From Aequorivita aquimaris (GTDB lineage Bacteria > Bacteroidota > Bacteroidia > Flavobacteriales > Flavobacteriaceae), in assembly GCF_001573155.1 (NCBI RefSeq), contig NZ_JRWG01000002.1:372001-436000 (forward strand): a DNA stretch of 64,000 bases, written 5' to 3'. This document shows positions 9,101 through 16,683 of this stretch, one piece after another. The position numbers were made by a program, and so were the translations under genes. Under the pieces are notes generated by a model. That model worked only from the letters and a program-made list of their open reading frames with translations. It was not told where the DNA came from and ran no database searches. Numbering within the stretch: the first letter of the stretch is position 1; each line of letters opens with the position of its first letter.

Positions 9101-9531
9101 ACGGCACTTTTGAAGGGAACGGGTTGCAGCTCGGTAGCTTTTTGGTCAATGCTTGCTGCAAGCAATTCACTTTCGCGACGGTTTTGGTTAAGCTGGATTA
9201 CATTCAGCAATTTATCGTTTACCTGCGGAAAATGGTTTCCGATTATTTTTGAGGCCTCTTCGTAATCAATTCCCTTTTGAAGTTTGAAAAGTTTCGCAAG
9301 CGGAAAAGCGATAAACCGAACAAACAATGCCAATTCCACAACTATGAATGCCCAAAACAGAATTCGCCTTCCCAACGGATTCAGCCAAAGGAAATATTCA
9401 ACGAGCAGCGTTATCAACAAATACAGCAGCCCAATGGCGAAGAAAAGGATGGCTCCTTTTATAAGCTCATTAGTATAGTATTTCTTGATAAATTCCTCCA
9501 GTTTTTGCTGGATGATGTTAAAAGTGCTCAT
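6142..9531 (-). CDS. DUF4175 family large membrane-anchored coiled-coil protein
   Basis: 1129-residue protein of unknown function found in the Bacteroidota. Predicted membrane segments lie near residues 24-46, 55-75 and 152-170, followed by a beta-rich extracytoplasmic part to about residue 490. Then comes a long, highly charged Glu/Lys/Gln coiled-coil region (about 500-770) and a Met/Gln-rich helix region. A strongly acidic Gly/Asp/Glu/Asn low-complexity run (about 960-1010) precedes the C-terminal helix. Overlap with ybeY indicates an operon. A link to cell-envelope mechanics is only a guess; the family has no assigned activity that I know of. Confidence 0.85.
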   Translation of the reverse strand: MSTFNIIQQKLEEFIKKYYTNELIKGAILFFAIGLLYLLITLLVEYFLWLNPLGRRILFWAFIVVELALFVRFIAFPLAKLFKLQKGIDYEEASKIIGNHFPQVNDKLLNVIQLNQNRRESELLAASIDQKATELQPVPFKSAVNFKKNAKYLKYAAIPVLVFLLFSVLGGMDIFSSSYKRVVHYDTAFEPPAPFTFIVMNDDLNAVENKPFNLKIRTEGTAIPENASINYNGETYYLQQTSPGLFEYTFQQPVESIDFSLKANKVTSREYTLDVIKTPSLLNFEMFLDYPSYTGKRDETLKSTGNATIPEGTRVKWNVATKNTKAVTLKTADTSFSFASKDENFNFEKGIYNKLDYAITTSNEKLKDYENLAFTLNVVKDQFPEIEVQSKQDSTNTQRVFFLGQISDDYGLTKLRLVYFPEGDEKQAKTQALPLNKTNFDQFTYTFPGNLSLTEGVSYEYYFEVFDNDAIHNFKSSKSGIYSFRKLTKDELEDEQLQNQQNAIKGLDKSLEEFKDQKQTLEELSRTQKEKNELNYNDKKKLESFLQRQKQQEEMMKNFSKEMKEELQKFQPENEEKDSFKEQLEKRLDENEERLKENEKLLEELEKLQDKIAKEELTEKLEKLSKQNKNQEKNLEQLLELTKRYYVEKKAEKLAEELFEMGKEQEKLADKPVDENTKEAQEELNKKFEDYKKEMDELQKENEDLKKPIDIPEDKPTEQQIDEEQEKATDKLKQQKPNDAGKNQKKAGQKMKQMSKAMQMQMKSGQMESIEEDAKMLRQIVDNLVVFSFQQEDLMETFKKIEYGNPIFGKKLNVQNDLKTNFEHIDDSIFALSLRQPMIGTQINTSLTEIQYNIDKSLERLAQNQSRQGIGNQQYTVTGANDLAVMLSEILSNMQMQMSMSMGSGSGKGTPKPGSGSSGGFQLPDIIKKQESLSEKMKEGMNKGKKGSKGEGEGEGDGDGSGDGNGENGENGRDGKNGNEKGDNKEGNGNSEDLNGELFEIFKQQQDLRNQLQDRLSKEGLNGKGGDLLKKMEGIEQQLLDKGFNQNTLQQMLNLKYELLKLDKADLEQGQENRRESQTNRKDFRNNVQLAPDDIKKYFNTTEILNREALPLQQDYKTKVQEYFKKKDD

Positions 9532-9661
9532 AATTTTTTTCCCGTGTATTCAAAACTTCTAAAATACAATAATATTTTGTGCTAACCACGCCGCAAATAT
9601 TGCTCCAAAAAAAAGAAAAAACCGCGCTCTCCAATAACTTTAAAATGCGCTTTCAGAATTG

Positions 9662-9669
9662 TACCTTTG
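9662..9669 (+). promoter_or_regulatory. gltX promoter -7 element (TACCTTTG)
   Basis: Consensus TAnnTTTG box. It lies upstream of the MSQKV start of gltX and downstream of an in-frame TTG, which excludes that TTG as the initiation codon. Confidence 0.65.
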
Positions 9670-9694
9670 CCATTTCACAAAAAGAATGCAGATT

Positions 9695-11233
9695 ATGTCT
9701 CAAAAAGTTCGGGTTCGTTTTGCCCCTAGCCCAACAGGGCCTTTACATATTGGTGGTGTTCGCACCGCTTTGTTCAATTATTTATTCGCAAAAAAACACG
9801 GCGGCGATTTTCTACTGCGAATAGAGGATACCGACCAAAACCGTTATGTGGAAGGTGCCGAGGCATATATTATTGAAGCGTTGAATTGGCTGAATATTCC
9901 CTACGATGAAGGCCCAGGCAAAGAAAAAGATTGCGGCCCATACCGCCAAAGCGAGCGTAAAGTACTTTACAAACAATACGCAGATGCCTTAATTGAATCA
10001 GGAAATGCCTACTATGCCTTCGATACTTCCGAAGAACTTGACGCACACCGAAAGGACCACGAGGCAAAGGGAAAAACCTTTATTTACAATTGGCACAACC
10101 GTTTAAAGCTGAAAAATTCGTTGGTTTTTTCTTCGGAAGAAACCCAGCAGAAAATAGCAAATGACGAAGAATACGTTATCCGTTTTAAATCGCCCGAAGA
10201 TGAAACGCTTCATTTAAACGATATTATCCGCGGTGAAATGCAAGTGGAAACAAGCATTCTCGACGATAAGGTTCTCTTTAAAAGTGATGGGATGCCAACC
10301 TACCATTTGGCAAATATTGTGGACGACCATTTAATGAAAATTACGCACGTTATTCGTGGTGAAGAATGGTTGCCATCTTTGGCGCTACACGTTTTGTTGT
10401 ATCGTGCTTTTGGCTGGAGGGCGCCACAATTTGCGCATTTACCGTTGATTTTGAAACCAACAGGCAACGGAAAACTCAGCAAACGCGATGGCGATAAAAT
10501 GGGTTTCCCTGTTTTTCCTTTGGAATGGAAAACTTCGGAAGGAGATCTTTTCTCAGGCTATCGCGAAGATGGTTATCTGCCGGAAGCCGTTGTAAATATG
10601 CTTGCCTTTTTAGGCTGGAATCCCGGAACGGAGCAGGAAATTTTCAGCTTAGAAGAATTGATTGATGCTTTTGAGCTGGAAAGAGTCAACAAGGCCGGAG
10701 CGAAATTCGACCCTGACAAGACCAAATGGTTTCAGCATCAGTATTTGCAAAAGATTGATGACGCAGTATTGGCAAGCGAATTTGAAAGATATTTAAACAG
10801 ATTATCGGTGGAGAGACAGGGCATTGCCCTGTCTCAACAACCAATAGAAACAATAAGAAAAATCGTTACCCTTTTAAAAGAGCGCGCCACCTTCGTAAGC
10901 GACCTTTGGGAACAGGGAAGTTTCTTTTTTGAGGCTCCAGCTACTTACGATGCGAAAGCCGCGGATAAAGCTTTTAAGGCTGAAACAGCAGTATTGCTTA
11001 AAAAGGTAATTTCGATTTTAAATGCTACGGAAGACTTTTCCGCAGAAAACCTTTCGGAACAAGTGAAAGGTTGGATTACTTCAGAAAACATAGGCTTCGG
11101 AAAAGTGATGATGCCGCTCCGATTGGCGCTCGTAGGAGAAATGAAAGGTCCCGAGGTGTTTGATATTCTTTCAATTTTAGGAAAAGAGGAAAGCGTTGCC
11201 CGAATTAAAAAGGCAATTGATTATATGGGCTAA
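9695..11233 (+). CDS. gltX: glutamyl-tRNA synthetase
   Basis: Class I synthetase charging tRNA-Glu (and possibly tRNA-Gln, though a separate GlnRS is encoded at 14.3-16.0 kb). Signatures are the HIGH-type motif PSPTGPLHIGGVRTALFN and the KMSKS-type motif KLSKRDGDKM. The start is ATG at MSQKVRVRFAP; an ATG nine bases upstream is an alternative. Oddity: the anticodon-binding half carries an in-frame 23-bp perfect palindrome encoding part of VERQGIALSQQ, which looks like an inserted repeat. The stop overlaps the convergent PorT-like gene by four bases. Confidence 0.97.
   Translation: MSQKVRVRFAPSPTGPLHIGGVRTALFNYLFAKKHGGDFLLRIEDTDQNRYVEGAEAYIIEALNWLNIPYDEGPGKEKDCGPYRQSERKVLYKQYADALIESGNAYYAFDTSEELDAHRKDHEAKGKTFIYNWHNRLKLKNSLVFSSEETQQKIANDEEYVIRFKSPEDETLHLNDIIRGEMQVETSILDDKVLFKSDGMPTYHLANIVDDHLMKITHVIRGEEWLPSLALHVLLYRAFGWRAPQFAHLPLILKPTGNGKLSKRDGDKMGFPVFPLEWKTSEGDLFSGYREDGYLPEAVVNMLAFLGWNPGTEQEIFSLEELIDAFELERVNKAGAKFDPDKTKWFQHQYLQKIDDAVLASEFERYLNRLSVERQGIALSQQPIETIRKIVTLLKERATFVSDLWEQGSFFFEAPATYDAKAADKAFKAETAVLLKKVISILNATEDFSAENLSEQVKGWITSENIGFGKVMMPLRLALVGEMKGPEVFDILSILGKEESVARIKKAIDYMG
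10813..10835. repeat. 23-bp perfect palindrome inside gltX
   Basis: Two 11-base arms, GAGACAGGGCA and TGCCCTGTCTC, around a single central base. It is inside the gltX reading frame and keeps the frame. The shape (GAGAC-start arms, very short centre) resembles dispersed intergenic palindromes mobilised by Y1 transposases in other phyla. Confidence 0.8.
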
Positions 11234-11886
11234 AAGTAAATTACCCCCATTAAAACGATGGTGGAACTATTGCCTTTAAAATCTTCATTCTCCAAACCTT
11301 TATCGTTTAGACCGCCAAGCATATTGGTCACACCATATTGATACTGTGCGCTGATGCGGAAGTGCTCCAAACCAGCGGTAAGCCCCGCAGCTAGGCGCAC
11401 ATTAAATTTTGAAATATCCTGAATATCTGCTGCGGTAAGTGTATTATATCCAGTTAATATATAATCCTCATACTTATCATCTTTCAGCTTCATCTTTCCA
11501 TTTATATCGAAAATAGGGCCAAATTCAAGACTCAAATGCTTAACGACAATATTATAACTTCCCAAGAAATTAAGCTGTACCCCTTGAATAGTATAGCCTA
11601 TATTTTGGGTGTTACCCAAAAGATTTCGCCCCTCCACGCCCACGGAAGCGCTTTGAAAACTAAGTCCATAAATTAAGTCGAAATTGTTTCTGAAGGCACC
11701 CCGTGTTGTAAAACCAGCTGTAAAACCTTGCTGTTGTTGGGTTACCAAATCGTCTGTTTGAATATCGAAAAAGGTAATTCCGCCCTGTATTCCAAGAAAA
11801 TTGTAACCGTCATAATTGCGCTGGCTATAGCTTTGTTGAAGTGCGAAAAGAAAAAGTGTAGCAAAAATTAATTTTTTAAGACTCAT
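11230..11886 (-). CDS. PorT-family outer-membrane beta-barrel protein
   Basis: Secreted protein with an N-terminal signal peptide (KKLIFATLFLFALQQSYSQ) followed by about 195 residues of alternating amphipathic strands ending in aromatic IYF. This is the pattern of a small outer-membrane beta-barrel of the PorT/OMP_b-brl_2 type. The specific role is unknown: PorT itself works in type IX secretion, but many paralogues share the fold. It overlaps the gltX stop on the opposite strand. Confidence 0.75.
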   Translation of the reverse strand: MSLKKLIFATLFLFALQQSYSQRNYDGYNFLGIQGGITFFDIQTDDLVTQQQQGFTAGFTTRGAFRNNFDLIYGLSFQSASVGVEGRNLLGNTQNIGYTIQGVQLNFLGSYNIVVKHLSLEFGPIFDINGKMKLKDDKYEDYILTGYNTLTAADIQDISKFNVRLAAGLTAGLEHFRISAQYQYGVTNMLGGLNDKGLENEDFKGNSSTIVLMGVIYF

Positions 11887-11969
11887 AACAGGGGATATAT
11901 TTTAGGGGCGTGAAAATAGCTTTAATTTTGTATCTTCCACAACATATATTCATTAATATTTTAAAAATT

Positions 11970-12962
11970 ATGGGCGGATTTATTCTAGTTCCGGTACTAA
12001 TTGTAGGATTGTTCATCCTACTAGCAAGTTTTTTTACAGTAAAACAGCAAACCGCTGCAATAGTAGAACGTTTTGGAAAGTTTCAAAGTATGAGACATTC
12101 AGGATTACAGCTAAAAATTCCTTTGATAGACCGTATTGCAGGACGTATCAACTTGAAAATTCAGCAATTAGATGTAATTGTTGAAACCAAAACCAAGGAT
12201 GATGTTTTTGTTAGATTGAAAATTTCGGTACAATTCCAAGTATTGAAATTGAAAGTTTACGATGCTTTTTACAAATTGGAGAATCCGCACGACCAGATAA
12301 CTTCATATGTTTTTGACGTGGTGAGAGCCGAAGTTCCAAAGATGAAACTGGACGATGTTTTTGAAAGAAAAGACGATATTGCCATAGCTGTAAAAGCAGA
12401 ACTGAATGAGGCCATGAGCGATTATGGATACGATATTATCAAAACGCTGGTAACCGATATTGATCCCGATATTCAAGTGAAAGCTGCCATGAACCGTATA
12501 AACGCTGCCGAAAGAGAGAAGGTGGCAGCAGAATATGAAGCCGAGGCAGAGCGTATTAAAATTGTGGCAAAGGCTCGTGCGGAAGCCGAAAGCAAACGGT
12601 TGCAAGGTCAAGGTATAGCAGACCAGCGTAGGGAAATTGCGCGTGGCCTGGAAGAAAGTGTAGATGTTTTGAACAATGTGGGCATAAATAGTCAGGAAGC
12701 TTCTGCTTTGATAGTGGTTACCCAACATTATGATACCTTACAGTCCATAGGTGAAGAAACCAATACCAACCTTATTCTACTGCCCAATTCGCCCCAGGCC
12801 GGTAGCGATATGCTCAATAATATGATTGCTTCTTTTGTAGCTAGCAACCAAATTGGCGAACAGATGAAAAAACAAAATGAAGAAAAAGGGATTGTGTCAA
12901 AAAAGAGGCCGAAGCGACAAGCACCGCCACGCCCAGAAGAGGGTGAAGATTTGAATTATTAA
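11970..12962 (+). CDS. SPFH/band 7 domain protein (stomatin/prohibitin-like)
   Basis: Membrane-anchored scaffold protein of the SPFH superfamily. One hydrophobic N-terminal segment (GGFILVPVLIVGLFILLASF) precedes the band 7 domain (TAAIVERFGKFQSMRHSGLQ, KTKDDVFVRLKISVQFQV, DIDPDIQVKAAMNRINAAER). An alanine/glutamate-rich coiled coil (about 180-230) and a basic, proline-containing tail (KKRPKRQAPPRPEEG) follow. The ATG before GGF is chosen; an upstream in-frame GTG would add a 20-residue extension not expected for the family. A strong bidirectional terminator follows. Confidence 0.9.
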   Translation: MGGFILVPVLIVGLFILLASFFTVKQQTAAIVERFGKFQSMRHSGLQLKIPLIDRIAGRINLKIQQLDVIVETKTKDDVFVRLKISVQFQVLKLKVYDAFYKLENPHDQITSYVFDVVRAEVPKMKLDDVFERKDDIAIAVKAELNEAMSDYGYDIIKTLVTDIDPDIQVKAAMNRINAAEREKVAAEYEAEAERIKIVAKARAEAESKRLQGQGIADQRREIARGLEESVDVLNNVGINSQEASALIVVTQHYDTLQSIGEETNTNLILLPNSPQAGSDMLNNMIASFVASNQIGEQMKKQNEEKGIVSKKRPKRQAPPRPEEGEDLNY

Positions 12963-12976
12963 TTCATGATAACTTA

Positions 12977-13022
12977 AAACAAAACCGCCCTCTGAATATA
13001 TTCAGGGGCGGTTTTGTTTTTG
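12977..13022. terminator. bidirectional rho-independent terminator
   Basis: Long A-rich/GC-core/T-rich inverted repeat (AAAACAAAACCGCCC... pairing with ...GGGGCGGTTTTGTTTT) between the convergent SPFH gene and the DUF6327 gene. It works as a hairpin with a U-run on both strands. Confidence 0.9.
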
Positions 13023-13044
13023 TATAATTTAATGCTTAATGATT

Positions 13045-13296
13045 TTAATCATCATCATATTCCTTTTTCTTTACAGGCTTAATCCCAATAAGCTTGTCTA
13101 CAACTTTTAGCACAAATGCTTTTTTTATTATTGAACCCAGAGTACCTGCAATTAGATTAATAGGGGAAAAGGTTTCATTTATAGTTTCCTTACTTTGATT
13201 TAATCCCAGTTTTACTTCTTCAAGATCAATCTGTGACTTAAGCCTAAGATATTTCAAATCTCTATCTATTTCTTCAAAAGTAGTATATCGCTTCAT
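13045..13296 (-). CDS. DUF6327-like small protein
   Basis: 83-residue protein starting KRYTTFEEIDRDLKYLRLKS, the pattern I associate with the DUF6327 family of the Bacteroidota. The N-terminal half is a charged helix. A hydrophobic stretch (INLIAGTLGSIIKKAFVLKVV) could associate with membrane, and the tail is KKKEYDDD. It is the last gene of a three-gene cassette with the holin-family and YtxH proteins, spaced by five bases. Function unknown; the cassette resembles general stress/envelope genes. Confidence 0.75.
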   Translation of the reverse strand: MKRYTTFEEIDRDLKYLRLKSQIDLEEVKLGLNQSKETINETFSPINLIAGTLGSIIKKAFVLKVVDKLIGIKPVKKKEYDDD

Positions 13297-13301
13297 AAAT
13301 A

Positions 13302-13748
13302 TTAATTTGAAATTTTTTCATTTTGAATTCTCTCTTCAGAAAGCGTATGTTGATATTCGTTTAATTCATTTTCGGTAGCAACTTTAGGATCCAAATCATC
13401 TTCATCATACAACAAACCTGAAAATTTGTGCAGCATATTGCGCTCTATTATTTTTCTTCCGAAGATGAACATAAATATAAGAATGATACCGTAAAATGCA
13501 CCTATCAATAGAAATCCAACATATACGTGCTCAAAAAAAGTTGCTAACCAGAAGGCTGCTCCTATTGAAAGAAATAAAAATACAAACAAAAAAAGACTGC
13601 CGTAAACTAATAGGTTTACCAAAGACACCGCACCCTTCATAGTAGATTTAAAGAGGCGGAGTTTGTAATACTCCGCCATGCTTACACTATAATCTTCTAG
13701 TCTGTCGGTTACTTGATGGAGGCTTTCTTTTAGGCTACTAAATGCCAT
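13302..13748 (-). CDS. phage holin family (Phage_holin_3_6-like) membrane protein
   Basis: 148-residue protein with an N-terminal amphipathic helix and two membrane segments (about residues 47-72 and 76-98). This layout is typical of the chromosomal Phage_holin_3_6/DUF1469 family, named for similarity only; nothing phage-like lies nearby. It follows the YtxH gene by one base, so translation is coupled. The acidic C-terminal tail is cytoplasmic by prediction. Confidence 0.8.
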   Translation of the reverse strand: MAFSSLKESLHQVTDRLEDYSVSMAEYYKLRLFKSTMKGAVSLVNLLVYGSLFLFVFLFLSIGAAFWLATFFEHVYVGFLLIGAFYGIILIFMFIFGRKIIERNMLHKFSGLLYDEDDLDPKVATENELNEYQHTLSEERIQNEKISN

Positions 13749-13749
13749 A

Positions 13750-14127
13750 TTACGAAGTTACTTTTTTTGCTGTGGCTTTCGCTTTATTTGTCTGAGCGTC
13801 TATCTGTAATTTAGCATTCTGTTTTCTTAAGGCTTCAAGTTTGTCTTCCATTGCCAAAAGAATATCGTCAGCCTTATAGCTTGCAGAGGATAAAGTTTCA
13901 TTAAGCTTGTGCTCAAAACTAATTCTTGCACGCTGTGCCTTGTCGCTAAGCGTACTACTTGTTTCTTGAATTTGTTTGTTAAGTTTTTTTTGAGCTTTTC
14001 TAGCTTCTTTGTTAAGTTTATCTCTTGTTTTTGAGCCTTTGTCCGGCGCATAGAGAATTCCTATTCCAGCTCCTATCGCTGCTCCAGTTAATAATGCAAG
14101 TAGTGTTTGACCTGTATTTGATGCCAT
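13750..14127 (-). CDS. YtxH domain-containing stress protein
   Basis: 125 residues: a glycine-rich hydrophobic segment (LLALLTGAAIGAGIGILYAP) followed by DKGSKTRDKLNKEARKA and a long Lys/Ala/Glu-rich helix. This is the standard YtxH layout. Homologues are general-stress proteins in Firmicutes; the role here is inferred. It is the first gene of the YtxH/holin-family/DUF6327 operon and has a consensus TACCTTTG box 28 bp upstream of its ATG. Confidence 0.85.
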   Translation of the reverse strand: MASNTGQTLLALLTGAAIGAGIGILYAPDKGSKTRDKLNKEARKAQKKLNKQIQETSSTLSDKAQRARISFEHKLNETLSSASYKADDILLAMEDKLEALRKQNAKLQIDAQTNKAKATAKKVTS

Positions 14128-14155
14128 TATTCTATGTTTTATTGGTTAATAATTC

Positions 14156-14163
14156 CAAAGGTA
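14156..14163 (-). promoter_or_regulatory. YtxH operon promoter -7 element (TACCTTTG)
   Basis: Minus-strand TAnnTTTG consensus just upstream of the first gene of the cassette. Confidence 0.6.
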
Positions 14164-14294
14164 CATAGAGACTTCCCGCATTGCTGTTAACAACCGGTTA
14201 ATAGTTATTTTTCAATCTATAAAATTGTCTTAAAAAGTGAAAATTTTAGCCAATTTCTCTTAAAAATGAAAATATTTTTTAATGGAAATGTTAA

Positions 14295-15974
14295 TTATTC
14301 AGCCAATTTGGCCCAAGAATCACGCAAGGGAACCGTTCGGTTAAAGACAATTTTTTCCTCAGTCGAATCCCTGTCAACCACAAAATATCCCAAACGTTGA
14401 AACTGGAACTTATCCTCAGGTTTGGAATCTTTTACACTTGGCTCTGCATACCCAGTAATAACTTGCAAAGAGTCTGGATTTATGAACTCCATAAAATCCT
14501 TTTCCTTATTGGTATCTGGTGAAGCTTCGGTGAAGAGGCGATCGTACAAACGCACTTCAACTGGCAAGGCGTGTTCAGCAGAAACCCAATGGAGCGTACC
14601 CTTTACTTTTCGTAAGGATGCTTCGGAACCGCTTCCACTTTTACTATCCGGATCATAGGTGCAATGTATTTCGGTAATGTTTCCTTCGGAATCCTTTACT
14701 ACACTTTCGCCTTTTATGATATAGGCATTTTTTAAACGCACTTCCTTTCCAAGGGTCAATCTAAAAAACTTACGGTTTGCTTCCTCAAGAAAATCATCCC
14801 TTTCAATTAAAAGTTCTTTTGAAAAGGGTACTTGGCGACTTCCGGCAGTTTCATCCTCTGGATTGTTTTCGGCTTCAAGCCATTCTGTTTTTCCTTCGGG
14901 ATAATTGTCTATTATCAACTTCACGGGATCCAAAACCACCATGATGCGCGGCGCTTTTTTGTTGAGATCTTCACGAACGTTGAATTCTAAATGCGACACA
15001 TCTATCAAATTTTCACGTTTTCCAACGCCAATACTGTCGGCAAAATTCTTAATCGATTCTGGCGTATAACCTCTTCGGCGCAGCCCAGAAATGGTGGGCA
15101 TTCGCGGATCGTCCCAGCCCGTAACAACACCACTGCTTACCAGCTGTGCAAGTTTTCGTTTGCTGACAACCGTGTGACTTAAATTTCTACGGGCAAATTC
15201 GCGCTGTTTTGGGCGCAATTTCTTGGGATCGACTACTTGGTCCAAAAACCAATCGTAAAGCTCTCTGTGCGGCAGAAATTCAAGCGTACAGAAAGAATGA
15301 GATACTTGCTCAATATAATCGCTTTCGCCGTGGGTCCAATCGTACATGGGGAAGATTTTCCAATCCGTTCCCGTGCGGTGGTGGTGTTTGTTGATGGTTC
15401 GGTACATAACCGGGTCGCGCATCAACATGTTCGGCGATTCCATATTTATTTTGGCGCGAAGCACGTGCTCGCCTTCTTTGGTCTCGCCGTTTTTCATTTT
15501 TTCGAACAAATCGAGATTTTCTTCAACGGAACGGTTTCTGAAAGGGCTTGGCTTTCCGGGCGTGTTCGGCGTTCCTTTTTGTTCCGCAATGGCTTCCGAA
15601 GTTTGGGAATCTACATACGCTTTTCCATCCTTTACCAGTTGAACCGCCCAATCGTACAATTGCTGAAAATAATCAGAAGCATAGCATTCCGTAGCCCATT
15701 CATAGCCCAACCAAGAAATGTCGCGCTTTATGGCGTCCACAAATTCCTGTTCTTCCTTTGCGGGGTTGGTATCATCAAAACGAAGATTTACCGGGGCGTT
15801 GTAACGCTCACCCAAACCGAAATTCAAACAGATTGAAGAGGCGTGGCCAATGTGAAGATAGCCGTTCGGCTCAGGCGGAAAACGGAAACACAATTGTTCC
15901 TTTGTATAGCCCTTGGTAAGGTCTTCTTCAATAATGTGTTCTATAAAATTCAGCGGCGCGGCTTCGTTACCCAT
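14295..15974 (-). CDS. glnS: glutaminyl-tRNA synthetase
   Basis: Class Ib synthetase charging tRNA-Gln directly. Signatures include the HIGH-type PPEPNGYLHIGHASSICLNF, NLRFDDTNPAKEEQEF, MYDWTHGESDYIE, and the KMSKS-type VVSKRKLAQLV. The C-terminal beta-barrel anticodon-binding domain (ENPEDETAGSRQVPFS, RTVPLRDSWAKL) is complete. A TACCTTTG box at 15996-16003 lies inside the longer open frame, so initiation is at MGNEAAPLNF, or at the ATG six bases upstream of it, rather than at any more distal codon. Confidence 0.97.
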   Translation of the reverse strand: MGNEAAPLNFIEHIIEEDLTKGYTKEQLCFRFPPEPNGYLHIGHASSICLNFGLGERYNAPVNLRFDDTNPAKEEQEFVDAIKRDISWLGYEWATECYASDYFQQLYDWAVQLVKDGKAYVDSQTSEAIAEQKGTPNTPGKPSPFRNRSVEENLDLFEKMKNGETKEGEHVLRAKINMESPNMLMRDPVMYRTINKHHHRTGTDWKIFPMYDWTHGESDYIEQVSHSFCTLEFLPHRELYDWFLDQVVDPKKLRPKQREFARRNLSHTVVSKRKLAQLVSSGVVTGWDDPRMPTISGLRRRGYTPESIKNFADSIGVGKRENLIDVSHLEFNVREDLNKKAPRIMVVLDPVKLIIDNYPEGKTEWLEAENNPEDETAGSRQVPFSKELLIERDDFLEEANRKFFRLTLGKEVRLKNAYIIKGESVVKDSEGNITEIHCTYDPDSKSGSGSEASLRKVKGTLHWVSAEHALPVEVRLYDRLFTEASPDTNKEKDFMEFINPDSLQVITGYAEPSVKDSKPEDKFQFQRLGYFVVDRDSTEEKIVFNRTVPLRDSWAKLAE

Positions 15975-15995
15975 ATACATATTTTTTATGAAGTG

Positions 15996-16003
15996 CAAAG
16001 GTA
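15996..16003 (-). promoter_or_regulatory. glnS promoter -7 element (TACCTTTG)
   Basis: Minus-strand TAnnTTTG match about 20 bp upstream of the chosen glnS start; it rules out the longer reading frame. Confidence 0.65.
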
Positions 16004-16060
16004 ACCAATTAACTGAAAAAGAAACAGGTTTCCACTGAGCCCAACCCAACATTCTCTTAT

Positions 16061-16068
16061 TATCTTTG
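16061..16068 (+). promoter_or_regulatory. folB promoter -7 element (TATCTTTG)
   Basis: TAnnTTTG match 14 bp upstream of the folB ATG. Confidence 0.65.
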
Positions 16069-16082
16069 TCAAAATTATTCTT

Positions 16083-16439
16083 ATGGGAACCATCCGCTTA
16101 AAAAATATAAAGATTTACGCCTATCACGGCTGTTTAATTGAAGAAGGACAGATAGGCTCCGATTATTTGGTAAACCTTTCGATAAAGGCAGATTTAAAGA
16201 ACGCCTCCGAAACCGACGAACTTGCCGATACCGTGGATTACGTGATGCTTCAAAAAATTGTGAGGGAAGAAATGGCGGTGCGAGCCAAGCTTTTGGAACA
16301 CGTGGCAAAGCGCATTATCGACTCCATTTTATTAAAAGTTGAAATGGTGAACGAAGTGAAAGTTACCGTAGCCAAAAGGAATCCACCCATTGGGGGCGAT
16401 GTGGCAGAAGTGAGCGTGACGATGAAAAGGAAAAGGTAA
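16083..16439 (+). CDS. folB: dihydroneopterin aldolase
   Basis: Folate-pathway aldolase converting 7,8-dihydroneopterin to 6-hydroxymethyl-dihydropterin and glycolaldehyde. The 118-residue length and the pattern IRLKNIKIYAYHGCLIEEGQ (conserved YAYHGC.E segment near the catalytic site), DTVDYVMLQKIV and VAKRNPPIGGDVAEVSV are typical. It is a single gene followed immediately by tRNA-Cys, which has its own promoter. Confidence 0.93.
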   Translation: MGTIRLKNIKIYAYHGCLIEEGQIGSDYLVNLSIKADLKNASETDELADTVDYVMLQKIVREEMAVRAKLLEHVAKRIIDSILLKVEMVNEVKVTVAKRNPPIGGDVAEVSVTMKRKR

Positions 16440-16476
16440 TTTGCTTTTTAAATAGGATTTTTAAGTTTAATTTTTT

Positions 16477-16484
16477 TACATTTG
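16477..16484 (+). promoter_or_regulatory. tRNA-Cys promoter -7 element (TACATTTG)
   Basis: TAnnTTTG box 12 bp upstream of the first base of tRNA-Cys. The identical octamer precedes the CAT-anticodon tRNA at 43.26 kb. Confidence 0.7.
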
Positions 16485-16496
16485 CAAGCCTAATAG

Positions 16497-16567
16497 GGCA
16501 TCGTGGCCGAGTGGCTAGGCTCAGCTCTGCAAAAGCTGCTACAGCGGTTCGAATCCGCTCGATGCCT
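16497..16567 (+). tRNA. tRNA-Cys (GCA)
   Basis: Cloverleaf fits without gaps: acceptor GGCATCG/CGATGCC, D-arm GCC/GGC, anticodon stem CAGCT/AGCTG around loop CTGCAAA (anticodon GCA), T-arm AGCGG-TTCGAAT-CCGCT, discriminator U. U73 is the known identity element for cysteine. The 3' CCA is not encoded. Confidence 0.95.
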
Positions 16568-16570
16568 CTT

Positions 16571-16606
16571 AAAACCTTCAACTTTATGTTGAGGGTTTTT
16601 TATTTT
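16571..16606 (+). terminator. rho-independent terminator after tRNA-Cys
   Basis: Arms AAAACCTTCAAC and GTTGAGGGTTTT (one G-T pair) around TTTAT, followed by a T-rich tract. Confidence 0.85.
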
Positions 16607-16683
16607 TAAAAAAATTCAAAACGGTTCTTCCGAAGCTTTCATATTAAATAGTGATTCAAAGGCTTCCAAATTTTACAGTACTT

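Noticed and set aside
13302-13748. Holin-family gene as sign of a prophage
   Set aside because: The protein belongs to the chromosomal Phage_holin_3_6-type family and is in a YtxH/DUF6327 stress cassette. No integrase, terminase, capsid, tail or lysis genes are present.
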